Assembly: GCA_016630955.3 (NCBI GenBank)
Contig: CM049988.1
Span: forward strand, 744,001 to 808,000
DNA length: 64,000 nucleotides
Direction: 5' to 3'
Source of the DNA: Didymella arachidicola
Taxonomy: Eukaryota > Ascomycota > Dothideomycetes > Pleosporales > Didymellaceae
Under the pieces are notes generated by a model. It did no database searches. It was not told the origin of the DNA and was given only the letters and a program-made list of their open reading frames with translations. The translations under genes and the position numbers were made by a program. This document shows, in pieces, positions 1-11,173 of this stretch; the stretch's first letter is position 1, and each line of letters begins with the position of its first letter.

Positions 1-911
1 TTGCGCGCAAGGTAGGCGCTTCGAGTGTCGTCGAGGTCCATAGGATCGCCGTCCCTTTCCCTTGACTTGGGCATGGTCAGCGAGGACCGCACGCTGGTGA
101 CGGTGCTCTGTCTGGACAGCATTGGCTTGCTTGCTGCTGGTAATGACGCAGTGGCCTCGCTTGCGCTCGATGTGTCGTCGCCGTCGTCCAGGTCCATTCG
201 CTGCAGACCAGCAATTGGCGTGGGTAGCCCAGAATGCTGTCGCTGGGGCTGGCTTGGAGTCGCGGCGGGTACCTTCTTGCGAGCGTAGTCGGAGTTCCCT
301 CGTGTGATCAAGGTGACGGGCGGTCCACGCGAATTGTCTATGCCTACAGATGGAAATGGTCAGCCATGTCCCAGATCGCTGGGCGCACCAATTGGCGAGG
401 ACGAGAGCAAGTGCTGGGCGCAGTGTGCGAGTAGTGCATGGCACCTTCACTCTGGCAGTGCGAGGGCTGAGGGGCTGCTGAGTTGCTAATCGTCGACTAC
501 GAGGTAGTTGCTTACTACGCTCTTGTTAGCACCAAACAACGACGACGATGGCGCAAACTGTATTTACCCATGACCACTGAAGGAGGCGGGCGGTTTCTTG
601 CTGCCAGGCGAGCGCAGGTCCGTACCTGAGCCGGAGGCGCCGGGCTGTGAGGAGAAATAGGACGCGGCCGCAGACGGCGCGTTCGGCGCAGGCGCGGTGG
701 GCGTGTTGGGCGTGGTGGGGTTTGTTGTTGCGCGTCGCAGGTGTGGAGAGGATGCTGGGGGAGTCTCCTTGTCTTTGTCTTTGTCTTTTCTAGAGGACGA
801 GGAGGGCAGGCGCAATAGCGACGCGAAACGCTTGTGCTTAGCAGGCGCTGTGTTTGTTTGTTGCATGTCAGATTGGCGCGCATTCGGCTGGTGTCGAGAG
901 GCGGCCGACAT
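1..911 (-). CDS. Disordered hypothetical protein, 5' part (gene continues past left edge)
   Basis: I do not recognise this protein. On the minus strand an ATG at 911 opens a frame of about 114 codons rich in Ser, Pro, Thr, Ala and Lys, with a KDKDKD run, ending at a GTAAAT-type donor near 568. A second open stretch on the same strand, from about 340 to the left edge, is similarly low in complexity (MDLDD repeated, many Ser) and has no stop, so it is probably the next exon. The junction is unresolved: the GTAAAT donor and the simplest TAG acceptor give different phases, so a small middle exon or another donor is likely. The overlapping minus frame at 515-919 is a Pro/Arg-rich shadow. Composition suggests a regulatory or scaffold protein, but only the disordered N-terminus is visible and no domain is assigned. 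Confidence 0.5.
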
Positions 912-1826
912 GGCTGCAAGGTGCGCCGGTGAATTCGCTGGCAGCTGCAGGGTTACCGCTGTACAACTACAAAATCGATATAGCGCACGTCATGCTTGTG
1001 ACACGCTCGCGACCAGAACAGTATTTTTCTAGAGCGACTACAGCGTACAAATTGGTGTTTCCTGCTTCGCGAATGCGCGACACTGGCACATGGACCGTTC
1101 GTCCAGGAGGGCCGAATCCTTCGTTTAGAGGCACGGTCCGGACCACCGAGTGCACGAAAGGCACAACTCTAACCGTGAGCTAGCAAATGGCAGACGCTGA
1201 GCGGCCGCCGAACAGAGGAGCAAGTGACGTGCAGATGGATAGTGGGTACAAACTTGTGAAGTTGCACAACATCGACTTCGCAAATGCCATGATACCTTTC
1301 TCTGCGACCAGCCTCTCCAATGTCATCAGGGGCAACACGCTATCGACCCAGCCTCACAATTTCGAGGATGAGAATTTCCCCACAATTTGACATGGATGAC
1401 ACGATCTGAAACAAAGGAACCCAACATCGGCCGGTGAGCTCCCAGCTTAACCGAGTCAAGCGATATTTCGCTTGTGGTGATTGTTATAGTAATGTTGTCT
1501 GGACTCCCCAGCCATAGTAGACATTGATGTCATAGAGTGCTACTATCCAACATGGAACATAGACATCAGGACTGATCAGAATATCAAGTCAACTACGACT
1601 GTGACCGGAATGTGACGGCCATTTCATCAAAGCGGTCGTGTGTTTTAAAAGTTGCGCCCTGTAAGGCTTGAATGATGGTGTTCGCGCAGCGATGCAGCTT
1701 TCGGCGGCCGAACCTCCGCGCCGCGCCAAGGCGGCGTCATGTGAGTGAACTTTTGCCTGAGATCGCCAACAACCCAAAGATCCTCGGGGTCACCCAACCC
1801 ACGTACCTCTACCCACGTCCCCCACC
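912..1826. other. Intergenic, divergent promoter region
   Basis: This stretch lies between two divergently transcribed genes and should hold both promoters. A 67-codon plus-strand frame at 1187-1390 is the only notable ORF and resembles no family I know. I see no RNA gene or repeat. Confidence 0.6.
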
Positions 1827-3494
1827 ATGTCTGTCGCCGCTCTTTCAAAGTCGCTGCCAAAGCCGAAATATACGGGCGAAGAAGAAGAATTGACGCGCAG
1901 CACGCGCGTGCTGAGCTCTGAGCAGTACGAGACACAAGTCGCAAGACGGCAAAATGGACCACCTCCATATGGCAGCCGGCAAAGCTGGCGGCCGCGCACC
2001 GCCGAAGATTTTGGTGACGGTGGCGCGTTCCCCGAAGTTCATGTAGCTCAGTACCCCCTCGACATGGGAAAGAAAGGCCAGCCATCGACGTCGAATGCGC
2101 TCACACGAAGGGTAGACGCCGAAGGAAAAACAAAGTACGACGAGATCGCGAGAAGAGGGCACGGCGAGAATAGGATAGTGCAGGCCAGCTTCAAAGACCT
2201 GATACCGCTGCGACAGCAGGCGAATGCGGGCGAGCTTGATTTGGATCGCCCCAGTCAAGAGGTAGTGCAGGCCACGAAAGCAAAGACAGAAGCAGCGCTG
2301 CTGGCACTTGTTCAAGGGCAGACGGCTGCTCAGAAGCCCAAGAACGTCCAGGGCCGCAAGGACGATGAGCCCACGTTTGTTCGATACACACCAACCGCGC
2401 AGATGGGCGAGGCGCAGGGCAAGACCCGTATCTTTAAGATTCAGCAGCGACAGATTGATCCTATGGAGCCGCCGAAATTCAAGCACAAGCGCATTCCCCG
2501 CGGGCCTCCCTCTCCTCCACCACCCGTCCTTCACTCGCCACCGCGCAAGTTGACCGCAGAAGACCAAGAAATGTGGAAGATCCCGCCGCCGATCAGTAAC
2601 TGGAAGAATCCTAAGGGTTATACAGTACCACTGGATAAACGTCTGGCAGCAGATGGGCGGGGTCTTCAAGACATTACCATTAACGACAAGTTTGCACAAT
2701 TCGGCGAGGCGCTGCAAGCTGCAGATAGGCATGCTCGTGAAGAGGTCAAGCAGCGTGCCATCATGCAACAAAGATTGGCAGAGAAGGAGAAGCTGCAGAA
2801 GGAGGAGCACCTGCGCAACCTAGCCAAACAAGCCCGAGAGGAGCGCGCAAACGCTGGACGTCGCCGCTCCTACAGCGATTCAGAATCAGATTCGGAACAG
2901 GAGGAAGTGCGCAAAAGGCAGGAAGCGAGGAAAGAGCGCCGCGAGGATTTCCAGCGAGAGCTGCGACAAGCGAAGATGGGCACAGAACGCAAGATCCAAA
3001 TGCTTGCTCGCGAACAGGACCGAGATATCTCAGAAAAGGTTGCGCTCGGTCTTGCGAAGCCTACCCAAGGCGGAGAATCGATGTATGATGCACGATTGTT
3101 CAATCAGTCCAGCGGGTTCAATGCAGGTATCAACGAGGATAACCACTACGACAAGCCTCTCTTCGCTGCTCAAGACGCGATCAGCAGCATATACCGACCG
3201 ACCGTGCAGCAGGATGACGGGGAAGACGAAGGACAGACATACGACCGCATTACCAAGTCAAGCAAATTTGAGGTATTGGGCAAAGCAGGCAAGGGCTTCA
3301 AGGGAGCTGATCTGCAGGAGCAAAGAGACGGTCCAGTCCAGTTTGAGAAGGATACGGATGATCCTTTCAACATCAATGCCATGATCAATGAAGTCAAGGG
3401 AGAATCGAAGAGCGGCGAGAAGCGTTACGGTATGACAAATCCCAAGGAAGAGCGATCATCGAAGCGTGCACGGGTGGAGGAGGACAGTGATTGA
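1827..3494 (+). CDS. PRP45: Pre-mRNA-processing protein 45, SNW/SKIP family
   Basis: Spliceosome component of the Prp19-associated (NTC-related) group, needed around catalytic activation of the spliceosome; the human orthologue SNW1/SKIP also acts in transcription. The 555-residue uninterrupted frame carries the family signature in its middle: SNWKN, then GYxxPLDKRxAADGRG. A charged helical segment follows (KEKLQKEEHLRNLAKQAREE) and then a Ser/Asp/Glu-rich stretch. The C-terminal third holds the conserved ERDISEKVALG-like block (here DRDISEKVALGLAKP) and SGFNAGINEDNHYDKPLF. A basic KRARVEED tail ends the protein. Length fits fungal orthologues (about 550-600). The start is the first in-frame ATG, shortly after a CCCACC context. 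No intron is needed. Long antisense frames over it are shadows. Confidence 0.95.
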   Translation: MSVAALSKSLPKPKYTGEEEELTRSTRVLSSEQYETQVARRQNGPPPYGSRQSWRPRTAEDFGDGGAFPEVHVAQYPLDMGKKGQPSTSNALTRRVDAEGKTKYDEIARRGHGENRIVQASFKDLIPLRQQANAGELDLDRPSQEVVQATKAKTEAALLALVQGQTAAQKPKNVQGRKDDEPTFVRYTPTAQMGEAQGKTRIFKIQQRQIDPMEPPKFKHKRIPRGPPSPPPPVLHSPPRKLTAEDQEMWKIPPPISNWKNPKGYTVPLDKRLAADGRGLQDITINDKFAQFGEALQAADRHAREEVKQRAIMQQRLAEKEKLQKEEHLRNLAKQAREERANAGRRRSYSDSESDSEQEEVRKRQEARKERREDFQRELRQAKMGTERKIQMLAREQDRDISEKVALGLAKPTQGGESMYDARLFNQSSGFNAGINEDNHYDKPLFAAQDAISSIYRPTVQQDDGEDEGQTYDRITKSSKFEVLGKAGKGFKGADLQEQRDGPVQFEKDTDDPFNINAMINEVKGESKSGEKRYGMTNPKEERSSKRARVEEDSD

Positions 3495-4222
3495 GATGGC
3501 CAGATATCGCGACACCAAGGCACCTGGGATGGAGGGTGTACTGCATTGTATAGGCATGGGTCGCAGAGTTATTCCGCTCGACAACGTGAGTTTGGTAATT
3601 CAAAATGGGCATGTCGCTGCCTGTATCACTATCCGAGATCTCTTGGCCATACTGTTGCGTAGTTGGCAGACCACTGCAGGCACGAAGATTATCGGCTGCG
3701 AACTTACTCCGTGCGTGGTCTGGCGAAGTCAGAAGAACAGTGCTGTTGTCTGAGACCAATGTAGGTGCAGAACACAGCGAGGCTTACAGCAAATTGTGGA
3801 AGCCCACATCAGCCTCTGACCGCATCTTTGGCTCCCAGAGTCCCAGTTGTATTGCAGTCCAAATCTGTCAGCCTTACCGTAGTGCTCTCTCTGCAACGCC
3901 ATTTTCTACGCTGACAGCCCATTCCCGATCATGCATCATGTGATTGGTCAGAATGACCTTTTCGGATGACTTTCAGTTGCTATCCGCTTGCTGGTGGCGC
4001 TTCTTCCGAAGCTCGCCGGGTCTTACCACCAGTGTGGGGAACATCTTCTGCTTGCGACTACTGGCATGACCAGCTCGGCCAGGTCCCACGGAACAGACCA
4101 TTTAAAGCTGCCCTGCATGGCTGCCCATAGGCTTCTTGATCTCCTGCTAACATCTCCTGCAATTAACCGCTGCGCAGCTCCTGATACTTTTTCGCCTTTG
4201 TTTGACCTCGACAGCCATCACA
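3495..4222. other. Intergenic
   Basis: This holds the 3' flank of PRP45 and the promoter of the dioxygenase gene. Short ORFs on both strands lack any family resemblance. No repeat or RNA gene is seen. Confidence 0.6.
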
Positions 4223-5277
4223 ATGCCTGCCGCAGCAGTCGAAGACAGCAAAACGCACAAGTTCAACCCCAACTTTACACAACAGGTCCTTGCCGCAACG
4301 GGGCAGAATGTCAATCCCCGCGTCAAGCAGCTCACACACAGCCTGATCAAGCACCTCCACGACTATGCGCGAGAGAATGAGCTTACCGTCGACGAATGGA
4401 TGATGGGCGTGGAGCTGGTACGTCACTACACAGCGAGCGCACGGGGGCGCGATGCTGACCTGCTCAGATGAACGAGGCCGGCCGCATGTCCGACTCGAGA
4501 CGTAACGAAGGGCAGCTCGTCTGCGACGTCCTTGGCCTCGAGTCCCTCGTCGACGAAATCACATACAAGCTCGCAACCGACGCTGTCGACGAGCCCACCG
4601 CAACTGCCATCCTGGGCCCCTTCTACCGGCACGGTGCGCCGAAGCTGGAGATGGGCAGCAACATTGTCCAGGACACCCAGGAGAAAGGAGATCGCACATG
4701 GATGCACGGCACAGTGACCGACTTCAAGACCGGCAAGCCCATCGAGGGCGCTGTGATTGACGTCTGGCACACAGCGCCCAACGGACTGTACGAACAGCAG
4801 GACCCCGACCAGCCTGAGATGAATCTCAGAGGCACCTTCACAACCGGCAAGGACGGCAAGTACAACTTCTACTGCCTCAGACCGGTGCCGTATCCCATCC
4901 CCTTTGACGGCCCAGCGGGCAAGATTCTGCAGGCGTTGGACAGGCATCCGTACAGGCCTGCGCACATCCACTTCCTCGTAAGCGCCCCCGTTCTTAGCCA
5001 CCATTTCATAATCCCACTACACAAGCTGACAGCGTCCAAATAGCTCCGTGCCGCAGGCCACAAGCCCATCGTCACCCAAATCTTCGACCGCAGCAGCAAG
5101 TATGTCGAAGACGACGCCGTGTTCGCAGTCAAGGACAGTCTGCTGGTGGATTTCAAGCCTTTCAAGGGCGATCCAAACGCCGAGTTCGAGCTGCCGTATG
5201 ATTTCAAGATGACGACGTTTGAGGACGCGCAGAACGGGAAGCTGAATGGGAGCACGGAGGAAAGCGCGGCCGTGTAG
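4223..5277 (+). CDS. Intradiol ring-cleavage dioxygenase (catechol/hydroxyquinol 1,2-dioxygenase type)
   Basis: Non-heme Fe(III) enzyme that cleaves catechol or hydroxyquinol between the hydroxyls, feeding aromatic breakdown into the 3-oxoadipate pathway. Three exons give 312 residues: 4223-4417, 4468-4977 and 5044-5277, with 50- and 66-bp introns keeping frame. An N-terminal dioxygenase domain runs to about residue 110 and is followed by the LGPFYR signature. All four iron ligands are visible: Tyr in NGLYEQQ, Tyr in RPVPYPIP, and two His in RPAHIHF, the last split from its continuation (LRAAGHKP) by intron 2. No signal peptide, so cytosolic. The start at 4223 (MPAAAVED) is preferred over an in-frame ATG 21 bp upstream because it fits the family N-terminus better. 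Substrate choice cannot be read from sequence. The ThDP decarboxylase gene follows in the same direction. Confidence 0.93.
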
Positions 5278-5708
5278 CTGCAGCTGTCTGAATTCGTTGC
5301 TCGTTGTTACTGCGTACAATTGCTAGCGTCCTTCAACAATACCCATTCGTTCACGGATTTTGAGTACGTGACTGCGTTCCGAGAGGCGGCTTTTGTTCCG
5401 ATGAAATGATCCCCGCATTGCATTGTGGGGCACTGCAATGGGCCGAGGCTGGGGTTTGCAGTGTGATGCATCCACGCCTTGCGACTCCACGCCCTGTATG
5501 TGGGCATCTGATATATGAGCAGGTTCCTGTAAATATTCCGGGAACAATCTTGGGTGTTTTGTGTTGTGATTGTGTTGTTGCTTCAGTTTAGCATTCGAGG
5601 TCAGGCTGTCTGTAAAGTCACATTGTAATCTGGACCAAAGTATACATGTACCCTCACTGTATTGTTAATTGTAACTGACAACAACACACAGCAACTGCGA
5701 CAGGCGAG
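5278..5708. other. Intergenic promoter region
   Basis: 431 bp between two co-directional genes. AT-rich towards the 3' side with pyrimidine-rich tracts before the next ATG. No ORF or repeat of note. Confidence 0.6.
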
Positions 5709-7671
5709 ATGGCATCCGGGAAGATCACGCTCGGAAGGTACATGTGGGAACGCATTCACCAGATCGGTGTCGACACAATCTTCGGTGTACCTGGTAACTC
5801 GTACCCTCGTAGGAGAACGGACGCTCACTAACTCCCGACCAGGCGATTTCAACCTCCAGTTTCTTGACTCCATATACCACACTGGCCGACTCAAATTCAT
5901 CACCAATCAAAACGAGCTCAACGCCGCATACGCTGCAGACGGATATGCAAGAGTTAAGGGCGTACCGGGATGCCTTGTCACTACTCACGGCGTAGGCGAA
6001 TTGAGTGCTCTCAATGGTGTAGCCGGCGCAATGTCAGAGCACGTTAAACTGATCCACGTCGTCGGCCAGACGACACGCACTATGCAGAAGAACCACATGA
6101 TGATCCACCATTCCATCGGACGAAAGCCAGATCATCAGACATACAACAGATGTTCAGAGCCTGTTCGATTCGCCGCAGCAGAACTTTGGGACATCGAGAC
6201 AGCGCCTGCCGAAATCGATCGTGTGATCCGGGAATGCTTCCTCAAATCCGGACCAGTGTACATCTTCCTACCCTTGGATCTATCTGCAGAAGAAGTCGAC
6301 GCCAGTCTCCTGGAAACACCCATCGACACGTCCCCCCGCGTCGACACAGAAGCTCAGAATGCTGCAGTCAGCGCCATCACCAGCGCTCTGAGCGCTGCAA
6401 AACACCCCAGCATCCTCATCGACGCCCTCGTGCAGCGATTCGACGCCGAGACCGAAACCCACCGCCTGGTCGATGCCCTCGGCGTCCCCGTCTTCGCGGC
6501 CAACATGGGCAAAGGCATCGTCGACGAGACCTCACCGCACTACATCGGCGTCTGGAACGGCGCAGTCGGGACCCCCGGCGTGCGCGAAGCTGCCGAAGCG
6601 GCAGACCTGGTGCTGACCCTGGGCTATCTGCCTGCAGACACGAACTCGGGGGGCTTCAGCCGCACGATTGATGAGAATAGAACGATCCATGTAAATCCAC
6701 ACTCGGTCATTGTGTTCGGTAAGGAATATACAAACACCAGCATCAAGCCGCTGCTCGCGGCGCTTGTGGACGCGCTGCCGGAAAAGCCGCAGCACAGTGT
6801 TCCCGAGGCTGTGCTTCCGCCGCCTAGGACACCGCTGGATAAGGACGCAAAGCATATCACACAGTCGTGGCTGTGGCCGCAGATCGAGAAGTTCCTGCAG
6901 CCGGGCGATGTGATTGTTGGCGAAACGGGGACTTCTGTGTTTGGCCTGTGCGATATTACGTTCCCGCCAAACGTGCAGTTCATCGCCCAAGTGTACTACG
7001 GGAGTATTGGATATGCTATGGCTGCGACGCTGGGCATTGAGGTTGCACGCAAGGAGCTTGAAGGGCGGTCGTTGAGAGTAGGGAAGGGGCAGAGGAAGGG
7101 CAGGACTGTGTTGATCACTGGAGATGGTACGTGTCTTCCTCATTGTGCTTTGGGAGTTGTAGGTACTGACATGATCAGGTTCGATGGCCCTCACGATTCA
7201 GGAAATCGGGACCATGATCAAGGCTGGTATCGCGCCCATCATCTTCGTCATCAACAACGAAGGCTACACAGTCGAGCGTTTGATCTGGGGCGCGCACCAA
7301 CGTAAGTTCCCTTCTCTCCCTCGAAGAACTCCGTGGACTGACAGTAACTAGCGTACAATGACATCGTCCCACACGACTACTCACACCTACTCCCGCTGTA
7401 TCACCACCCGGACCCTGATTTGAGCTTCCACCGCGCCTCGACCAAAGTCGAACTCGAACTCATGCTCGCCCAGAAGAGCATAAAGACGCCAGAGAGCCTA
7501 CAATTGATCGAGCTTGTGGTGCCAAAGATGGACACGAGCTGGCGCTTGGGCGCACAGTTGGCGTGGCGCGGCGAGAAAGATGCGGAGAGGCTGACAAGAG
7601 AGGGGTTCGTGGACACATACGGAGGCTGGGGATTGGAGGGTGTGGAGAGGGGGAGTGTGAAGTGGAGCTGA
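5709..7671 (+). CDS. Pyruvate decarboxylase-like ThDP-dependent enzyme
   Basis: ThDP/Mg-dependent 2-oxo-acid decarboxylase; pyruvate to acetaldehyde is the likely reaction, with indolepyruvate or phenylpyruvate as alternatives. Four exons (5709-5793, 5843-7126, 7179-7301, 7352-7671) with 49-52-bp introns give 603 residues. The N-terminal pyrimidine-binding domain has IFGVPGDFNLQFLD and the catalytic glutamate in NQNELNAAYAADGYAR. The HH pair typical of pyruvate decarboxylases appears in MMIHHSIG. The C-terminal ThDP motif GDG starts at the exon 2/3 junction (GDGSMALTIQE) and ends in INNEGYTVERLIWG. No targeting peptide is evident, so cytosolic. An in-frame ATG further upstream (5662) lacks homology and would be 5' UTR. 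Adjacency to the ring-cleavage dioxygenase may be coincidence. Confidence 0.92.
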
Positions 7672-7980
7672 GTTCTGAGGAACATGGGGCATGATGTGCA
7701 AAGCTGCAAGTAGGAATGACAGATCGAGTTCAAGATAAAAAGCTGGATGGAGAAGCTAGGGGGACCTAGCTTTGCTGGCTTGGCTCCTCCACGTGGCTAT
7801 GCATCCAGAAGCAAGTACACAATGATTAGCTCCATTCAGGCAATTGCTAAGTCCGAATGGCGGATGAATCAAAGGAGAAGTACATGTATGATTCGCAGCA
7901 ATGCTGCCAAATGATCAAGTGGCGCCGGACGCCTTGCCATGTGTGCCGGAAACTAAACCAAGAAGCAGTAGAAACACCAT
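7672..7980. other. Convergent intergenic spacer
   Basis: 309 bp between the 3' ends of two convergent genes; it should contain both polyadenylation regions. Nothing else is recognised. Confidence 0.55.
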
Positions 7981-9108
7981 TCAACGGATCTTGTCCACCC
8001 TTTTCTTCGCAATTCGTATCTTGCCGTCCACCCTCTCGACATCTTCTTCGAACAGCCCCAGCAATGCATTCTGCTCCACAATCTCCTCGTTGATAGCCAC
8101 CCCCATCTCCCTCATGCGTTTTACTACCGTGGTCAAATCAACGAGATCCTGATCTTGCTCTGATATAATCTGCTGCTGTAGCTGCAGCACACCATCGTTG
8201 TCCAGCTCGCGTGTGCGCTCTGTCTCGACTGGCGCGCCGCCCAGCACCCGGCGACCGGACGGCTTCGATGCGCCCTTGAACAGCCCGGCTTTCTGCTCGG
8301 CAGTCACAGCAGCGCTGGAAGTGCTGGGGGTCGAAAGGGTTCCGGACCCTGATAGAGCGGCTTTCGCGGCCATGGTGTTGAGCACACTCTCCAGGCCGTC
8401 GCGCTCCTTGCGACTCGAGCTGATCAAATCTTTCCGCCGACGCACCTCGCCATCGCCCAGCTTCTCACCGCTCCACTCGTCTCCGCTCGTCCCACTCAGT
8501 CTCCTCAGACCCTCCTCAAGCGCAGCGAGCAGCGACTCCGCACGCAGCAACGAGCGCTTCGCGTTCGCAGCAGCGTCGTGCTGCGCGCTCGCTGCCGTCG
8601 CCTGCTCTCGCGACGTAAGCCACCGCCGCGCATCCTGCAAGCTGCTCTTGACCTCGGCGTACTTGTCCAGCCAATCCGAGCTATCCCTCACGCGATCCTT
8701 CCCGAACTGACTCCCAGAGAAGCCAACAGACCTCTTCCCTTCCTTGTCGTCTAACCCCAAGAACTCTCGGTACGGCTTCGCAGCCTTCCACCGCGCATCC
8801 TCGCTGTTCTCGATCGCTCGCAAGTACTCTTCGAGGCCTTGCCGCCGCTTCTCAATCTGCTCAGGCGACCCTAAAGAGCTACCCAGACCGAATAGCGACC
8901 ATGACTTGGGTGGGAGAGAGGCAGGTGGCGCTGCCACAGCGCTGCGCAAGGCCGAGTCGAGATTCGAGAAGTCGGTGTAGCGTTTCGAGACAGATGACGT
9001 TCCGCGCGGAAAGGGATGGTCAATCTTGATTGTGTACTCGGTGTAGGGCTTGCCGCTTTCTGGGGTTTTGGTTTGCGCAGTCGGTATTGAGAGCTTGAGG
9101 GGTGCCAT
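7981..9108 (-). CDS. VAM7: Vacuolar SNARE VAM7 (PX domain plus Qc-SNARE)
   Basis: Soluble Qc-SNARE of the vacuole/lysosome fusion complex, held on membranes by PX binding to PI3P rather than by a membrane anchor. The 375-residue product begins MAPLKLSIPTA and shows the PX pattern at residues 1-120: HPFPRGTSSVSKRYTDFSNL, PPKSW and a helix-rich QIEKRRQGLEEYL segment. The middle is helical and Ser/Ala-rich. The C-terminus (about residues 300-370) is a heptad-patterned SNARE helix with the zero-layer Gln region in LQLQQQIISEQDQDLVDL. No transmembrane segment follows, as expected for VAM7. The frame is open upstream to 9336, but the start at 9108 matches the family N-terminus. Longer than yeast Vam7, as in other filamentous fungi. 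Confidence 0.88.
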   Translation of the reverse strand: MAPLKLSIPTAQTKTPESGKPYTEYTIKIDHPFPRGTSSVSKRYTDFSNLDSALRSAVAAPPASLPPKSWSLFGLGSSLGSPEQIEKRRQGLEEYLRAIENSEDARWKAAKPYREFLGLDDKEGKRSVGFSGSQFGKDRVRDSSDWLDKYAEVKSSLQDARRWLTSREQATAASAQHDAAANAKRSLLRAESLLAALEEGLRRLSGTSGDEWSGEKLGDGEVRRRKDLISSSRKERDGLESVLNTMAAKAALSGSGTLSTPSTSSAAVTAEQKAGLFKGASKPSGRRVLGGAPVETERTRELDNDGVLQLQQQIISEQDQDLVDLTTVVKRMREMGVAINEEIVEQNALLGLFEEDVERVDGKIRIAKKRVDKIR

Positions 9109-9572
9109 GGTAGGCTGTGGGCGTGCGCCGGTCGAAAGCTGTGCTGTTGTGGTTCTTGACGCCTGAAGAGTCGCGTGATCCGGGCACAGTATGGTAGGCA
9201 GAAGTGTTGTGTGTTTCAAGGCCTCTATATTGCAGGAGTTTTCCTTGTTGCTGCCTGTGGAGTTGACAAATTGTTCACGTGCACAGCGACAGGTTGAAGC
9301 TTGGAGTGCATCCAGGGTCTGCCTGCTTGACATCACCCACCGTAGTTACTGCAATGGCCGCGCCACGTGCGTCACGCTAGTTTATCGGTCCGTCAGCACC
9401 AACCACCTTTTATCTACTGTAGGATCCTGAAGCATCTGAATTGTAATTTGGACGGCTACTCTTTAGACCCAGGGTCTGTTTTGAAACATTGCAGGCGGCA
9501 CTTCATTGAATCTTAATACGATAACACTTACCTCTGTCATACCTACCTTCATCGCCAACTGCCAACTCTCTT
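9109..9572. other. Intergenic
   Basis: Upstream region of VAM7 and 3' flank of the next minus-strand gene. No feature recognised. Confidence 0.55.
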
Positions 9573-10653
9573 TTACTCGAGTTTCTCTATTCCATCTTTT
9601 TCCTTGATATCCTTCGTAGTATCTGCATGAAGGCGCATATTCTCGTCATCCTTAAACAGTCTTAGAAGTGTCTTCTCCTGCTCACTATCAGTCTTTTTCT
9701 TAGCAACGCTATCGAGCATGGCCTCAACGTTGTCTGCCATCTTCTCTTCGTCGCTGCCAGAACGTACTTGCTGCCGCTTCTTCATCGCTCGACGGCCTTT
9801 CTCATGGGACCGATCAATCTGCCAACACGCCTTCTGTACCGCGGGCGTTATAGCTACCGACTGCGCGGTCTCCTTTGAAAACAACTCGGACTTGTTGTAG
9901 CGCTCATGGCATAGAACGTGCGCCATATGCATGAACACGCGGTCTTTGGGCTCAAGATGGGTAGCGATAAACTTTAGGAGCTCACCATCGATTGGTCGCT
10001 TCGATATCTCGTTGTTGATCACAGCGAGCAATGGTTTGAGCTCCTTGCGATCATTCTGGATACCAAGGCGCAGGCATGCTTCGTAAGTGAAGAGATTATG
10101 CATGAGAATTGTCCCAGATACGGGAATGTACTGACCCCAGGTGATGGCCTCCAATACGGCGCACATGGCTGCCATCTTGTACTTGCCATACACCTTAAAT
10201 TGACCGGCTCGTGATATGGGCTCGAGGACCCCCCCGCGCTCGTTGAGAATATTCCAGAAGCCAAAAGACAGGGACCTTGGGACGGATGATGGCGCCAGAC
10301 TTGCCATCGACTACGTCAACTGTGGCGGGAATCTCTAGCACGGACGGAGGAGGCATTCACAAACCAGCTGCCGAAAGTGCGTCTAAAATGCGGTTGGAGG
10401 TGCTGGGTGCCTCAGCACCCATACTGCCCTTTTGCTTGGGAGGATATGGGCTGAAGAGACGGGGCGCCTTGGATAGAGGCTTAGCCATGGGCTTCTTGAC
10501 CTCCCGTGTGCGATGAATGACTCTATCAGCCTCTGGCGTCATGGACCGTGGGAATCCTTGCATCCCTTCATCCACGTGTTCAAGTCTTCGGTAGACTGAT
10601 CCATTCGCTGTTGAAGTACTGGGGCGTGGATCTGTCTGCTTGTTAGACATCAT
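9573..10653 (-). pseudogene. Lineage-specific hypothetical gene with apparent frameshift at a G7 run
   Basis: I do not recognise the family. A minus-strand frame from ATG 10653 (or 10650) encodes a disordered Ser/Pro/Lys-rich segment. A 45-bp intron (10320-10364, GTTTGT...CACAG) removes an in-frame TGA and continues as VDVVDGKSGAIIRPKVPVFW. That frame runs into seven Gs at 10229-10235, and the continuing globular sequence (GVLEPISRAGQFKVYGKYK, then helices with LMHNLFTYEACLRLGIQ) is in another frame down to the stop at 9573. The tail is Lys/Glu-rich. The protein-like quality on both sides of the homopolymer suggests one gene with a one-base slip, which may be a real mutation or an assembly error. 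Alternatively translation starts at 10307 as a shorter 244-residue protein. A BTB-like fold is conceivable but unsupported. Confidence 0.5.
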
Positions 10654-11173
10654 GTTGGCAATAGTATTTTTTTTGTTAATTGTTTGGTGGTTATCATGCA
10701 AATATAGGCAACTGCGCGAGCTTTTTGATATACAAGTTGGTGGAACCGCATCGAGTCTTTAAGTATCCGCTGTTACACAGTCAGTGCACAGTGCTGGGGT
10801 TTGAGCTTAGGTATAGTGAGAGGAAGTAAGCGCTAAAAGTCTGCGCTCTTTGTTCGGAAAACATACCATTCCAACCTACACTGTGCGAGCATGGAAGTAG
10901 CAGTACCAGCCAAAAGTGCATCAACATGACTAGCTGTGCTGAGTAATGCAGGTTAAGGAGACGCTATGAATTGAACTGTGTACGACGGTATGACACTTGT
11001 ACGGTCGGTTACTAAGGCTTTACATGAGTTGCACACAGATTGCTAATTATCGTATCTGGGCCCTAGTGGTTATCACTACGATCATAGGACAAACTCTACA
11101 ACGCTAGGAACATAGCGAGAGCCATAGCAATCAAGAGCGCACTGACACTGTTTTGAGGCGCTGCGCCCTCGAA
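10654..11173. other. Intergenic
   Basis: 520 bp between two minus-strand genes, holding the promoter of the G7-run gene and the 3' end of the debranching-like gene. AT-rich stretches, no ORF or repeat recognised. Confidence 0.55.

Noticed and set aside
1187..1390. 67-codon plus-strand ORF (MADAERPPNRGASDVQM...)
   Set aside because: It lies in a divergent promoter region, has no recognisable motif and could occur by chance; insufficient support for a gene.
1845..2810. 321-codon minus-strand ORF over PRP45
   Set aside because: Leu/Arg/Cys-rich composition of a shadow frame lying entirely within a well-supported gene.
6532..7194. 220-codon minus-strand ORF over the decarboxylase gene
   Set aside because: Shadow of the exon 2 codons; Arg/His/Gln-rich with no domain.
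10357..10359. In-frame TGA suggesting read-through or a nonsense mutation
   Set aside because: A 45-bp intron (10320-10364) with GT/AG ends removes the TGA and preserves the frame, so it is better explained by splicing.
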